Origin: DAOUAJ01 sp034433615
GTDB taxonomy: Bacteria > Chloroflexota > Anaerolineae > DUEN01
DNA length: 9,370 nucleotides
Direction of reading: 5' to 3'
Assembly: GCA_034433615.1 (NCBI GenBank)
Contig: DAOUAJ010000219.1
Location: 1-9,370 of the forward strand
Part shown: positions 1 to 7,339 of the stretch, piece after piece
How the letters are laid out: the number at the start of each line of letters is the position of its first letter
Numbering within the stretch: the first letter of the stretch is position 1
Notes under the pieces: model-generated
Databases searched by the model: none
What the model saw: only the letters and a program-made list of their open reading frames with translations
Told to the model about the DNA's origin: nothing
Position numbers and translations under genes: made by a program

Positions 1-1378
1 CGGGCAGCCTGATCTTGACCCCGCGGTAGACATTCTCTCCATCGGGGAAGTTGCTGGCCTGGCCCAGAGTGACCTCGTAGACCTTATCAGGATCGGTGAT
101 GACGAACGGATCGAGCCAGCCCCAGTTATCCAGATGCCAGGGATCAACGGCTGGTGGCTGGAAGCCGATGGGGTAGCCCGTCCAGTCGTCGGCCATCAGC
201 GTCCAGAAGCCGGCTGAGGTTTCGCCCTGGTCATAGGCATACAGGTCACTCGCTCCCAGATTGTGACCATACTCGTGGGCGAACACGCCGATGCCGCCAT
301 TCTCCGGCATAATGATATACGGGCCAGCGAAGATGCCTGGCGCTACTTCGTAGGGTGGGGTGATAGCTGACGAGTGCGACCAGACGGAGGCCTCGCCATA
401 GTCCGTACGGTTGAGCAGCGTCGTGGCGTCTTCCTCGCCGTAGCCGGCGTGGACGATCCACAGACGGTCAATGATGCCGTCGCCGTCCCGGTCGTAGTTG
501 GCCCAGTTGAAGCCGGGGATGGTGGGGCTGATGACGTTAACGGCATCCAGGGCGTCCTTCACCAGGGTCCTGGCGGAGCCTGCGCCAGGGATGGCACCAC
601 TCGATGATCCGCCACCAGAACGAGCGCCAGGGCACTGATCGGCCCCGTACCACCAGGTCGAGTGGGGCACTTGTACCCAGCCGATGACGTCGCCGGTGAA
701 ATCGTACCTCCCACCGGACATATCCTGGTAGTACAGCCTGACCGACTTACCGGTGAAGTCTTCGTGGACAACCGAACCGTCTTCGCGAGTGTAGTCGAAC
801 ACGACGCCGTTGCCAAACATGAAGCTGTTGAACCACTCAGGGCTGAAGTCCTCAGTCCAGATGGTGTCACCCGAGCGGTCCTCCGCGGAGAGTGGGCGCG
901 GGATTTGGTTGTGCAGCGGGCCGGTGTAGGTGAACGTCCTGGCCTCGGTGATGATGTTGGAGCAGTCACCGACGACAACGTTGCCCTCTTCATCATAGAC
1001 GGCTTCGTCCGGATCGGCGCGGCCCAACGGGTCCCAGGTATCGCCGGGGTTCCAGGTGAACGTGTCGGTGCCGGCGAACTCGACCAGGATCACCAGCACG
1101 CGGTCGGTAGCAGTCTGCGCCAGGGCAGCCGCTTCAGCCATCTGACCGGCTTCCAGCATTCGTTGGCGTTCGCGCATGCGCCAGTAATCCTTCGGATTGG
1201 GCTGGTCTATGGGCTTAGCCGCCTTGCGTGCTGGCCGATCAACCTGGATGTCTGACGGCTCGCCTGGGACAATTTGTCCATCCGGGGCGGGCGGGTTCGC
1301 TGCTACCGGTAGGGTCGCGAGGAGACTCATTAGCACGGCGAGGCTGATCGTGAGCATGATTGATAGCTTGCGTCTCAT
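1..1378 (-). CDS. Secreted M6-family metalloprotease (immune inhibitor A-like), 3' end cut by window
   Basis: Zinc endopeptidase of the M6 family, exported and acting outside the cell. The frame stays open from the ATG at 1378 to the left edge, giving about 459 residues of a protein family that is usually 650-800 long. Residues 1-27 form a signal peptide: basic MRRK start, hydrophobic core, cleavage probably after VAA. A propeptide-like charged stretch follows. Residues 294-304 carry an acidic DxDxDG-type loop (NYDRDGDGIID), followed by WIVHAGYGEE, which is typical of M6 enzymes. The zinc site is HEYGHNLGASD: H368, E369 and H372, with D378 as the likely third ligand. An AAGGAG site at 1388-1393 lies 9 nt before the ATG, fixing the start. 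The gene is divergent from the catabolic genes to its right and looks unrelated to them. The C-terminal domains are not visible. Family assignment is secure; the protein target is unknown. Confidence 0.93.
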   Translation of the reverse strand, partial: MRRKLSIMLTISLAVLMSLLATLPVAANPPAPDGQIVPGEPSDIQVDRPARKAAKPIDQPNPKDYWRMRERQRMLEAGQMAEAAALAQTATDRVLVILVEFAGTDTFTWNPGDTWDPLGRADPDEAVYDEEGNVVVGDCSNIITEARTFTYTGPLHNQIPRPLSAEDRSGDTIWTEDFSPEWFNSFMFGNGVVFDYTREDGSVVHEDFTGKSVRLYYQDMSGGRYDFTGDVIGWVQVPHSTWWYGADQCPGARSGGGSSSGAIPGAGSARTLVKDALDAVNVISPTIPGFNWANYDRDGDGIIDRLWIVHAGYGEEDATTLLNRTDYGEASVWSHSSAITPPYEVAPGIFAGPYIIMPENGGIGVFAHEYGHNLGASDLYAYDQGETSAGFWTLMADDWTGYPIGFQPPAVDPWHLDNWGWLDPFVITDPDKVYEVTLGQASNFPDGENVYRGVKIRLP

Positions 1379-1751
1379 TGTGAACTTCTCCTTTCTCTCT
1401 GGGGTTCTAAACATCGCATGAAAGCAGCAGTCCGCGGCATACGGCTTAGAACTTTGGGGACGTCCACCTCCTTGTTTACCAAGATTGGCGTTTGACACCC
1501 GACGTCAACAGCATATCACTGCCTGGCTTGGGCTGTGAGTCACCTTCTTGGGTGATGGGGGTATTTGTGGCTGCTAATGTGACAACGAATGTTCCCCTGG
1601 CGAAGCACAGGGGGCGCTCAGCGAAATGCGAGCTATTACTGGTGACACAAAGTCAGATTTTGGTCTGTTGGGAGAGGCAACAGGCGATTGATAATCAAAT
1701 TATAGCCAGCTTGTTGCGTTGTGTCAATACGCACTACAGGGCCACAGAGAG
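1379..1751. other. Divergent intergenic region, no convincing gene
   Basis: This stretch separates the protease from the amidohydrolase. It is less GC-rich than the genes, and no open frame in it has family-like composition. Two short inverted repeats could be operators: TTGAC/GTCAA at 1492-1508 (7-nt spacer) and TTGAT-A-ATCAA at 1688-1698. An 8-bp inverted pair, TGACACAA at 1643-1650 and TTGTGTCA at 1719-1726, is also present. None is long enough to be a firm call. I see no clear -35/-10 pair for the protease gene on the minus strand. Confidence 0.4.
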
Positions 1752-1781
1752 TTGAAAAATCAGTCCGATTGGGCGTATAAT
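1752..1781 (+). promoter_or_regulatory. Sigma70-type promoter for the amidohydrolase operon
   Basis: TTGAAA at 1752-1757 and a perfect TATAAT at 1776-1781 are separated by 18 bp. The predicted transcript start is near 1788, which leaves a leader of only about 20 nt before the ATG at 1809. That leader consists mainly of the strong AAAGGAGGT ribosome site at 1796-1804. The position directly before a real start codon supports the call. Confidence 0.7.
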
Positions 1782-1808
1782 GGTACAGACTTGTCAAAGG
1801 AGGTCGCC

Positions 1809-3092
1809 ATGTTTGATCTACCCGAACATTACCCCAAACTCTGTGAAGCGGTGGACCGGGCACCACTTATTGACACCCATGAACACCTGCAGACAGAGCA
1901 AGACCGTCTGGCACTGGGAGAGCGGCTGGATTTCGCCTATCTGTTCAGCGCCTACCTGCTGGCCGACCTTGTCTCGGCCGGAATGGCCCAGGCTGATGCC
2001 GACGAGATGACGGCCAGCAACCTGGATCAAGACGAGAAATGGCGGCGCGTAGCGCTGTTCTGGGAGCGAGCCCGCCGCACCGGCTACGGGCAGGCGATCG
2101 CCATGACCGTCCGGGAAGTGTACGGCGTCCCTGAGCTGAATGCACACACGTACCGGGACGTGACGGCCGCTATGCAGGCGCGCAACCGGCCGGGCGTGCA
2201 CCGCTGGCTGATCCAGGAGAAAGCCGGGGTGCAGTGGTGCATCTTGCACAACCTGGACAGCGGTAGCGCTGTCTGTCGTGATGATGCAGATACCACCCTT
2301 TTGCGCCAGGCATTGGCTGTCAACCGCTTCCTGGAGGACCCGTTGCCGTTGGACGACTTTGCCGTCCACACCGGCATTCGCGCTGACTCCTGGGAGGCGT
2401 TCCAGGCGACCATTGACTGGTACTTCGAGCGCCACGCGGGAGAGGCGGTCGCTATCAAGAACAATTGCCCTTACTGGCGCAGCCTGCGCTTTGAGGATGC
2501 GCCCCCGGAGCGGGCGGCCGCCGCCTTCGAGAAGCGGTATGTCCGGAATCAATCGTTGGAGCCGGAGGAAACGAAGGCATTGCAAGACGCCACGTTTCAC
2601 CATTGCATCCGCCGGGCGGCTGAGCACGACCTTCCTGTGCAGATCCACACCGGCTACCTGGCCGGCAACCGCAACCTGGAGGCAGTTCGCATCCGTCCCA
2701 CCGATCTGACCAACCTCTTCGTGCAGTACCCGCACGTGCGCTTTGACCTCTTCCACATCGGCTACCCGTACCAGGGCGAAGTAGCGGCGTTGGCCAAGAA
2801 TTACCCTAATGCCTACGTGGACCTGTGCTGGGCCTGGATCATTGATCCCTATGGCACACGGCACGCCCTGCAGACGTTCATCGGGACTGTGCCGGCCAAC
2901 AAGATCTTCGGGTTCGGCGGCGACGTGATCATGGCCGATGGCGTTTACGGCCACGCCCGCATGGCGCGCTGGGGCGTCGCCTGGGCGCTGGCCGAGATGG
3001 TAGACGAGGGCTACCTGGGCGAGGACGATGCCGTTGCCATCGCTCGTCTGATCTTGCACGACAACGCGCGTGCGTTCTTCCGATTGCCATAG
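1809..3092 (+). CDS. FluG-like amidohydrolase (metal-dependent hydrolase)
   Basis: A 427-residue TIM-barrel amidohydrolase, probably cytoplasmic since no signal peptide is seen. The metal-site residues appear in the expected order: HxH in DTHEH (H24, H26), a His in QIHTGY (H280), a His in FHIGYPY (H316) and an Asp in FGGD (D372). The segment from H316 onwards (barrel strand, YPNAYVDL, then PANKIFGFGGD) resembles the amidohydrolase-2 family and the N-terminal domain of fungal FluG; the fold is also related to uronate isomerases. The frame is open upstream to 1719, but the ATG at 1809 is chosen because AAAGGAGGT lies 4 nt before it and the upstream codons overlap the promoter. The next gene starts 9 bp downstream, so the two are co-transcribed. 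Substrate unknown; a lactone, a sugar acid or an amide are all possible, and a pairing with the DapA-like lyase suggests a carboxylic acid or sugar-acid pathway (inference). Confidence 0.85.
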   Translation: MFDLPEHYPKLCEAVDRAPLIDTHEHLQTEQDRLALGERLDFAYLFSAYLLADLVSAGMAQADADEMTASNLDQDEKWRRVALFWERARRTGYGQAIAMTVREVYGVPELNAHTYRDVTAAMQARNRPGVHRWLIQEKAGVQWCILHNLDSGSAVCRDDADTTLLRQALAVNRFLEDPLPLDDFAVHTGIRADSWEAFQATIDWYFERHAGEAVAIKNNCPYWRSLRFEDAPPERAAAAFEKRYVRNQSLEPEETKALQDATFHHCIRRAAEHDLPVQIHTGYLAGNRNLEAVRIRPTDLTNLFVQYPHVRFDLFHIGYPYQGEVAALAKNYPNAYVDLCWAWIIDPYGTRHALQTFIGTVPANKIFGFGGDVIMADGVYGHARMARWGVAWALAEMVDEGYLGEDDAVAIARLILHDNARAFFRLP

Positions 3093-3101
3093 GAGTATGA
3101 G

Positions 3102-3995
3102 ATGAACACGTTATCCGGCATCATGCCCCCTTTAGTTACCCCTTTCAAACCGGACGAAGACATTGACGAGGCGGCGTTGCGAGCAGATGTGCGTTACATG
3201 ATTGACCAGGCGCACGTTCATGGCCTGGTAGTGGGAGGCAGCACCGGCGAGGGACACACGCTGTCCACCGAGGAACTGCGCCAGTTGGTGGGTATCGCTC
3301 TGGAAGAAGCAGCCGGGCGCGTGCCTGTGATCGCCGGCATCATCGTGGACAGCACGCGCCAGGCGGTGGAGCGGGTGCATGCTCTGGCCGATCTACCCGT
3401 CGCCGCCCTGCAAGTCACCCCTGTGCATTACCTCTTTCGCCCCAGTGATGAGATGATGCACCGCCATTTCGCTACCGTTGCTGCTGCAGCTCACGTGCCT
3501 GTCATGATCTACAATGTGGTGCCCTGGTCGTACTGCTCACCCCAATTGCTGGCCCGCATCATCTCCGAGGTAGATGGGGTGATCGGCGTGAAGCAGAGCG
3601 CAGGTGACCTGAAACTGCTGGCCGATCTGTTGCTGCTGTTGGACGGGCGGGGCGTGGTGTTCTCCGCCGTGGACGCCTTGCTTTATCCCTCGTTTGTGCT
3701 GGGCGCCGATGGTGCGATCGCAGCCATCCTCACGGCGGCGCCTGCGCTATGTGTACAACTGTGGGACGCCGTTAAACGGCAAGACCACGTCACCGCCTTA
3801 GACCTCCATCGGAAGCTCCTCACGTTGTGGAACACGCTGGTAGGAGACAACCTCCCGGCCAACGTGAAGACGGCGATGGCGTTGCAGGGGCGACCGGGCG
3901 GCATCCCGCGGGCTCCCATGCCGGCCAGTTCGCCAGAGCAGGTCGCTGCCATCCGCCATGCGCTGAAAGTCACCGGACTGCACGCAGGTAGCTGA
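3102..3995 (+). CDS. DapA/NanA superfamily lyase (class I, Schiff-base), not a typical DHDPS
   Basis: A 297-residue TIM-barrel enzyme of the dihydrodipicolinate synthase / N-acetylneuraminate lyase superfamily, which makes or breaks bonds next to a pyruvate-type 2-oxo acid. The carboxylate-binding loop GSTGEG is at 46-51, the catalytic Tyr is Y137 in MIYNVV, and the Schiff-base Lys is K164 in IGVKQS. In true DHDPS the Tyr motif continues YNVPxRT, with an Arg that binds the aspartate semialdehyde; here it reads YNVVPWSYC and the Arg is missing, so lysine biosynthesis is unlikely. A sugar-acid aldolase or dehydratase is a better guess. AGGAG at 3091-3095, which overlaps the stop codon of the upstream gene, gives the ATG at 3102 a 6-nt spacing and implies translational coupling. 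Length is normal for the family. Confidence 0.88.
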   Translation: MNTLSGIMPPLVTPFKPDEDIDEAALRADVRYMIDQAHVHGLVVGGSTGEGHTLSTEELRQLVGIALEEAAGRVPVIAGIIVDSTRQAVERVHALADLPVAALQVTPVHYLFRPSDEMMHRHFATVAAAAHVPVMIYNVVPWSYCSPQLLARIISEVDGVIGVKQSAGDLKLLADLLLLLDGRGVVFSAVDALLYPSFVLGADGAIAAILTAAPALCVQLWDAVKRQDHVTALDLHRKLLTLWNTLVGDNLPANVKTAMALQGRPGGIPRAPMPASSPEQVAAIRHALKVTGLHAGS

Positions 3996-4015
3996 TGTGC
4001 GCACCTGTATCGCAC

Positions 4016-4260
4016 TGTCATTCTGAGGGGTACCCTTCGGCTTCGCTCCCTGGCCTGTCGGCTAGCCTGCCCTGGGCCAAGCCCTTGGGGCAGGCACAGG
4101 GGACAGGCAGGACAAGCTTTTTGCGACGAGGAATCCTTCCTTTGCAATGAGGAGATTCCTCGTTCCGCAGCCTGTTCCCAGTGCTTGGCCACCTTGGCCT
4201 GACTGTCAGGACAGGTAGGACAGGCTGGCGGTCAGGCCAGGGACTCCGCTCGGAATGACA
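4016..4260. repeat. 245-bp MITE/REP-like element with terminal inverted repeats
   Basis: The ends are TGTCATTCTGAG (4016-4027) and CTCGGAATGACA (4249-4260), inverted with 11 of 12 matches. Inside these, TCCCTGGCCTG...AGCCTGCCCT near 4047-4074 on the left matches the reverse complement of the right arm (about 4216-4245), so the arms form a longer imperfect inverted repeat. A perfect 10-bp pair, ACGAGGAATC at 4126-4135 and GATTCCTCGT at 4154-4163 (18-nt loop), sits in the middle. A direct near-repeat GGACAGGNAGGACA occurs at 4101 and 4209. No coding content and no clear target-site duplication are seen. TGTCATTC...GAATGACA ends of this kind are known as dispersed non-coding repeats in many environmental bacterial genomes (from memory). 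The element ends 7 bp before the Shine-Dalgarno site of the next gene. Confidence 0.75.
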
Positions 4261-4277
4261 TAGGTGGGGAGGTGAAT

Positions 4278-4841
4278 ATGACGACGTGCGCTACGTTGGC
4301 GGCCCAGATCGCCACCGAACTGACACAGACGCTGGCAGCTATCCAGGAGGATCAGGTTGAGGCGCTGGTGTGGCACATTCGGAATGCCCGGCGCATCTTT
4401 CTGGCCGGCGCCGGGCGCTCCGGCTGGATCATGCGCACCTTCGCCGTGCGGCTGACGCATCTAGACTTGAAGGTGCACGTGGTGGGCGACGCCACCACCC
4501 CGGCCATCGGCCCGGGCGATCTGCTGGTGATCGGCTCCGGCTCGGGCGAGACGGCCAGCCTGGTGGGGCATGCCACGGCCGCCCGCCGCCACGGAGCCAG
4601 GGTCGCGCTGCTCACGACCGCGCCCGCGTCCAGCATCGGCCGGCAGGCGGATGTGATTGTACATATCCCGGCTTCTACCCCTAAAGCCGCGCAGACGACA
4701 GAACCCCGCTCGATCCAGCCTATGGCCAACCTGTTCGAGCAAGCGCTGCTGGTCGTGCTGGACATCGTCACCATGCGGCTGATGGAGGAGATGAAAGCGG
4801 ACCCGGCGCAGATGTTCGCCCGCCACGCGAATCTCGAATGA
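4278..4841 (+). CDS. hxlB: 6-phospho-3-hexuloisomerase (PHI), SIS domain
   Basis: A 187-residue single SIS-domain isomerase. PHI converts D-arabino-3-hexulose 6-phosphate to fructose 6-phosphate, the second step of the ribulose monophosphate formaldehyde pathway. Family marks: GAGRSG at 44-49, FAVRLTHL at 55-62, VVGDATTPAIGPGD at 68-81, GSGSGET at 86-92, PMANLFEQ with E154, and the C-terminal RHANLE with H183, the tail typical of PHI. Length is usual. GTG 4272 is also in frame, but GGAGG at 4268-4272 abuts it and serves the ATG at 4278 with 5-nt spacing. The partner hexulose-phosphate synthase (hxlA) is not in the window. The gene follows the DapA-like gene after the inverted-repeat element, so co-transcription is possible but uncertain. 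Another phosphosugar could be the real substrate. Confidence 0.87.
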   Translation: MTTCATLAAQIATELTQTLAAIQEDQVEALVWHIRNARRIFLAGAGRSGWIMRTFAVRLTHLDLKVHVVGDATTPAIGPGDLLVIGSGSGETASLVGHATAARRHGARVALLTTAPASSIGRQADVIVHIPASTPKAAQTTEPRSIQPMANLFEQALLVVLDIVTMRLMEEMKADPAQMFARHANLE

Positions 4842-4897
4842 GTTGCACACGCAGGTGCGGTTTCCCCGGCCTAACTGGCCAGCCTGCTTTGGATGTT

Positions 4898-4914
4898 CAC
4901 CCCTCTGAGGGGTG
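4898..4914. other. Short perfect hairpin between convergent genes
   Basis: CACCCCTC-T-GAGGGGTG is a perfect inverted repeat with a one-base centre. It lies 56 bp after the hexuloisomerase stop, between that gene and the convergent SDR gene. No T-run follows on either strand, so it is not a standard intrinsic terminator, although it could slow or protect the 3' ends of both transcripts. The remaining 4842-5055 region holds no convincing gene. Confidence 0.35.
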
Positions 4915-5055
4915 AGGAGTACAGAGTGCAGCCTGTCCTCGTCAGAGGGGCCAGGGGCCAGGCTAACCGCTCTGCTCAGACACAGTGCTGGCCGAGATCA
5001 AGTATGACGCCTCGGGCAGCACCGGCATCTCAGCCGACACCTATGCTCGGCAGCA

Positions 5056-5838
5056 TTACCCTTGCAGCAGCGACTCCGCCCCATCAATCCAAATCTCAGT
5101 ACCGGTGATGTGGCTCGATGCGTCTGACGCCAGAAAGAGCACCAGCCGGGCGACCTCCTCTGCCTTCCCCGGTTTACCGCCAGTCAACGGAATCCGTCCA
5201 GCTGGGTAGTGGACCGGTATACGCACCTGATCCAGGTTGCGCCTCTCCGTATTGTCTTGGATTTCCGTCTCAATCCAGCCCGGGCAGATCACGTTCACCC
5301 GTATGCGGTACCGGGCGAGTTCCACCGCCACCATCTTGGCGAATGCGACCTGCGCAGCCTTTGAACACGCATAAGCTGTCGCACCTGTGTTGCTGAAGAT
5401 GCGCGTGCCGTTGACGGATGAGTTGATGATCACAGAGCCCCCTTGCCTCTTGAGATAGGGCACAGCATATTTAACCGTTAAGAATGTGCCCTTAAGGTTG
5501 ATGTTCAGCGTCTGATCCCATTCATAGGGCTCCAGTTCCTCTAACGGCGCCCATACGCCGTTGATCCCAGCATTGGCGAACACAATGTCAATGCGACCCC
5601 AACGATCTCCAATTTGCCGGATAGCCTCTCGCATCTGATCTGGCTGCGAGACATCCGCGATCAGCGGAATCGCTTCGCCGCCGTCACGCTCCACCTCCGC
5701 AACCGCTTGCCTCAATTGACCTTCTGTGCGACCCAACGCTGCGACTCTGGCACCCTCCTGGGCCAGCAGTCGCAGCGCGGCCTTGCCGATGCCTGAGCCA
5801 GCCCCTGTGATCAACGCCACTTTACCTGCAAGCTGCAT
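5056..5838 (-). CDS. SDR-family NAD(P)-dependent oxidoreductase
   Basis: A 260-residue classical short-chain dehydrogenase with a Rossmann fold, expected in the cytoplasm. The cofactor loop TGAGSGIG is at residues 11-18, D62 follows the adenine-pocket strand, and NAG is at 89-91. The catalytic set is N114 (in NINLKG), S141, Y156 and K160 (YxxxK). The Ser-Tyr spacing is 15 rather than the usual 13, a small insertion in the loop. CPGWIETE at about 192-199 and the C-terminal ITGTEIWIDG are standard. The GTG at 5862 has no ribosome site, while the ATG at 5838 is preceded by GGAG at 7-nt spacing, so the shorter form is chosen. R37 at the end of beta-2 could favour NADP (inference). Substrate unknown; many such enzymes next to sugar genes oxidise sugars or polyols. 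Confidence 0.9.
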   Translation of the reverse strand: MQLAGKVALITGAGSGIGKAALRLLAQEGARVAALGRTEGQLRQAVAEVERDGGEAIPLIADVSQPDQMREAIRQIGDRWGRIDIVFANAGINGVWAPLEELEPYEWDQTLNINLKGTFLTVKYAVPYLKRQGGSVIINSSVNGTRIFSNTGATAYACSKAAQVAFAKMVAVELARYRIRVNVICPGWIETEIQDNTERRNLDQVRIPVHYPAGRIPLTGGKPGKAEEVARLVLFLASDASSHITGTEIWIDGAESLLQG

Positions 5839-5933
5839 GTTCTTTCTCCGACCTGTTCTCACCGAAGGGGGATCCCCAAGAGCGGCCTGAAGGGATAGAC
5901 ATCCTCTAGACTGCCCCGGGATGCCTCAGCGAG

Positions 5934-5961
5934 AAAATGCCCACCAGATCAGAAGGTGGGC
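5934..5961 (-). terminator. Rho-independent terminator after the LarA-like gene
   Basis: Read on the minus strand, GCCCACC (5961-5955) pairs perfectly with GGTGGGC (5945-5939) across a 9-nt loop and is followed by ATTTTCTC. It begins 26 nt after the LarA-like stop codon. It separates that gene from the SDR gene, so the SDR gene probably has its own promoter or depends on read-through. Confidence 0.7.
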
Positions 5962-5987
5962 GATTAAGGGAACCTCATGAGCGAGGC

Positions 5988-7220
5988 TCAGACAACCCCT
6001 GTGCGGGCCACCTGGATGCTCCCGCATGGGAACACAGCAACTGTACTCCCGTCGCCATATTGCGTCGCCAGGTGTTCGATGACATCCTCCCAGCGGCGGA
6101 AGAGGATCGCGCCTCGCGCATCTGCCACCGTCAACGCGGGCGAGAAGTAGATGACCTGTGCCCCCCTCATCGGCGACGGCGGCCTCTGTCCATCTTCCCG
6201 GCCGCGCAGCGGATCGTACCGCATCCCGGGGCCATACAGCCCGTGATAACCGCGCCCTTCCGGGCTGGCAGTGATGATGACGACGGTGCCACCCGCCTTG
6301 ACCACCGGCCGGGGTGAGGAGTGCAGTACGTTCAGGGCCATCCCGTTTTGAAGGAAATCGGTATCCTTGGGATACGCGTTGCAGATCGCGATGTCCACCG
6401 GCTGGGCCGGCATCCTGGTCGCGTAGACCTGCCGGGCCAGTTGAACCCCTGCCCGATGCGCGCTGACCATGTCTCCGACGAACAGCCCGGCCACCTCGCG
6501 CCGGGAGTTGATCACCACATTGACGATGTAATCCACTCCGACCTTTTCTCGGGCCATCTGCTCGATCTCGGCCCGCATCTCGTTGTGCTCGACGTCGAGG
6601 AGGGCGGTCTGCAGACGGCCAGGTTGGTGGATGGCGGCTATGGTCTCAATGCCGGCGACGCCCGGGATCACCACCTTGGCCCCACCGCCAAATCCCGGAC
6701 CCCCGTGTGGCGTAATGGACCCGACGCCGATCTTCAAATCCGCCTCGGCGAAAAGACGGCAGATATGGACGGGCGTCCCTCGAGCCGAGGTTCCCAAATC
6801 CACCACATTGTCATAGGGGTGGTTGTTATGAACGTCCAGCCGATCGGCGGCAGCCTGGCCGATCTTCTTGACGATATCCTCCTTGACCATGGGGCGGTGC
6901 GTGCCTGTCCCCAGCACGACCCGCACCCGATCCAGGTTCACGCCGGCACGCTCCAACTGACGTATGAGAGGGGGCATCAGCCGGGCGGCCGGTGCCGGGC
7001 GAGAGATATCGTCCACGGCGATCGAGACCCAGCGCTTGCCACGAGCGATCTCCTTGATAGGTGGGGCCTCGATGGGGTTTTCGAACGCGCGCTCGATCCC
7101 GTCCTGGCCAATGTCGGGCGCATCAACCGGCCAGAAGACCTGCACTCGCCACGATGAGGGGAAGCTCAATGATAACGAGTCATCACCGTACCACGCACGC
7201 CAGGGTATGCAGGCTATCAT
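5988..7220 (-). CDS. LarA family protein (lactate racemase-like, DUF2088), altered active site
   Basis: A 410-residue homologue of LarA, the nickel-pincer (NPN) dependent 2-hydroxy acid racemase/epimerase. The N-terminal domain shows DDISRP (D71, R74) and GTGTHRP (H108). The cofactor region ITPHGGPGFGGGAKVVIPG gives H172 and K182, the lysine that would hold the NPN cofactor, with H198 sixteen residues on. The H-to-K spacing (10) and K-to-H spacing (16) match H174, K184 and H200 of Lactiplantibacillus LarA (numbering from memory). LarA then has a YxxxK pair (Y294, K298) that contacts cofactor and substrate; the aligned segment here is FLQNGMAL, with L290 and M294. The family is confident, but the reaction is probably not simple lactate racemisation. 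AAGGAG lies 9 nt before ATG 7220 and only 3 nt before ATG 7226, so 7220 is preferred. No larB, larC or larE cofactor genes are in the window. Confidence 0.87.
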   Translation of the reverse strand: MIACIPWRAWYGDDSLSLSFPSSWRVQVFWPVDAPDIGQDGIERAFENPIEAPPIKEIARGKRWVSIAVDDISRPAPAARLMPPLIRQLERAGVNLDRVRVVLGTGTHRPMVKEDIVKKIGQAAADRLDVHNNHPYDNVVDLGTSARGTPVHICRLFAEADLKIGVGSITPHGGPGFGGGAKVVIPGVAGIETIAAIHQPGRLQTALLDVEHNEMRAEIEQMAREKVGVDYIVNVVINSRREVAGLFVGDMVSAHRAGVQLARQVYATRMPAQPVDIAICNAYPKDTDFLQNGMALNVLHSSPRPVVKAGGTVVIITASPEGRGYHGLYGPGMRYDPLRGREDGQRPPSPMRGAQVIYFSPALTVADARGAILFRRWEDVIEHLATQYGDGSTVAVFPCGSIQVARTGVV

Positions 7221-7283
7221 ACACATAGGCTCCTTGTCAGTGGAGGATTGGCATTCAGCTATGAGGCAACTGGATCTAAAGAG

Positions 7284-7312
7284 ATCATATTAGGGTTACC
7301 CGCTCTTGTCAA
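7284..7312 (-). promoter_or_regulatory. Sigma70 promoter for the LarA-like gene
   Basis: On the minus strand a perfect TTGACA (7312-7307) is followed after 17 bp by TATGAT (7289-7284). The expected start near 7277 gives a leader of about 55 nt to the ATG. The spacer contains GGGT-A-ACCC, a small inverted repeat that could be an operator half-site pair. Confidence 0.75.
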
Positions 7313-7339
7313 CTTTCGATATGGGGGGATACTACTTTT

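Noticed and set aside
1375..1467. Possible 30-codon leader peptide upstream of the M6 protease, ending in an ATGA overlap, next to a strong AAGGAGGTG (1473-1465)
   Set aside because: The Shine-Dalgarno match directly abuts the GTG with no spacing, the next ATG is about 27 nt away, and the peptide has no recognisable feature. The overlap could be chance.
1818..3059. Long minus-strand open frame (413 codons) opposite the amidohydrolase
   Set aside because: It is the antisense shadow of a GC-rich gene. The plus strand carries clear active-site motifs, a promoter and a ribosome site, and the minus frame has none.
3683..4192. Minus-strand open frame spanning the end of the DapA-like gene and the repeat
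   Set aside because: Its composition reflects the inverted repeat and antisense codons; no family motif or ribosome site is seen.
4016..4260. CRISPR array or IS element as an explanation of the repeats
   Set aside because: There are no regularly spaced units with unique spacers and no transposase frame; the symmetry is inverted, as in a MITE or REP-type element.
5868..5877. GGGGATCCCC palindrome upstream of the SDR gene
   Set aside because: A single 10-bp palindrome in GC-rich DNA with no promoter aligned to it is not enough to call an operator.
6321..7157. Plus-strand open frame of 278 codons opposite the LarA-like gene
   Set aside because: Antisense shadow; the minus strand has the LarA motifs in the correct order and spacing.
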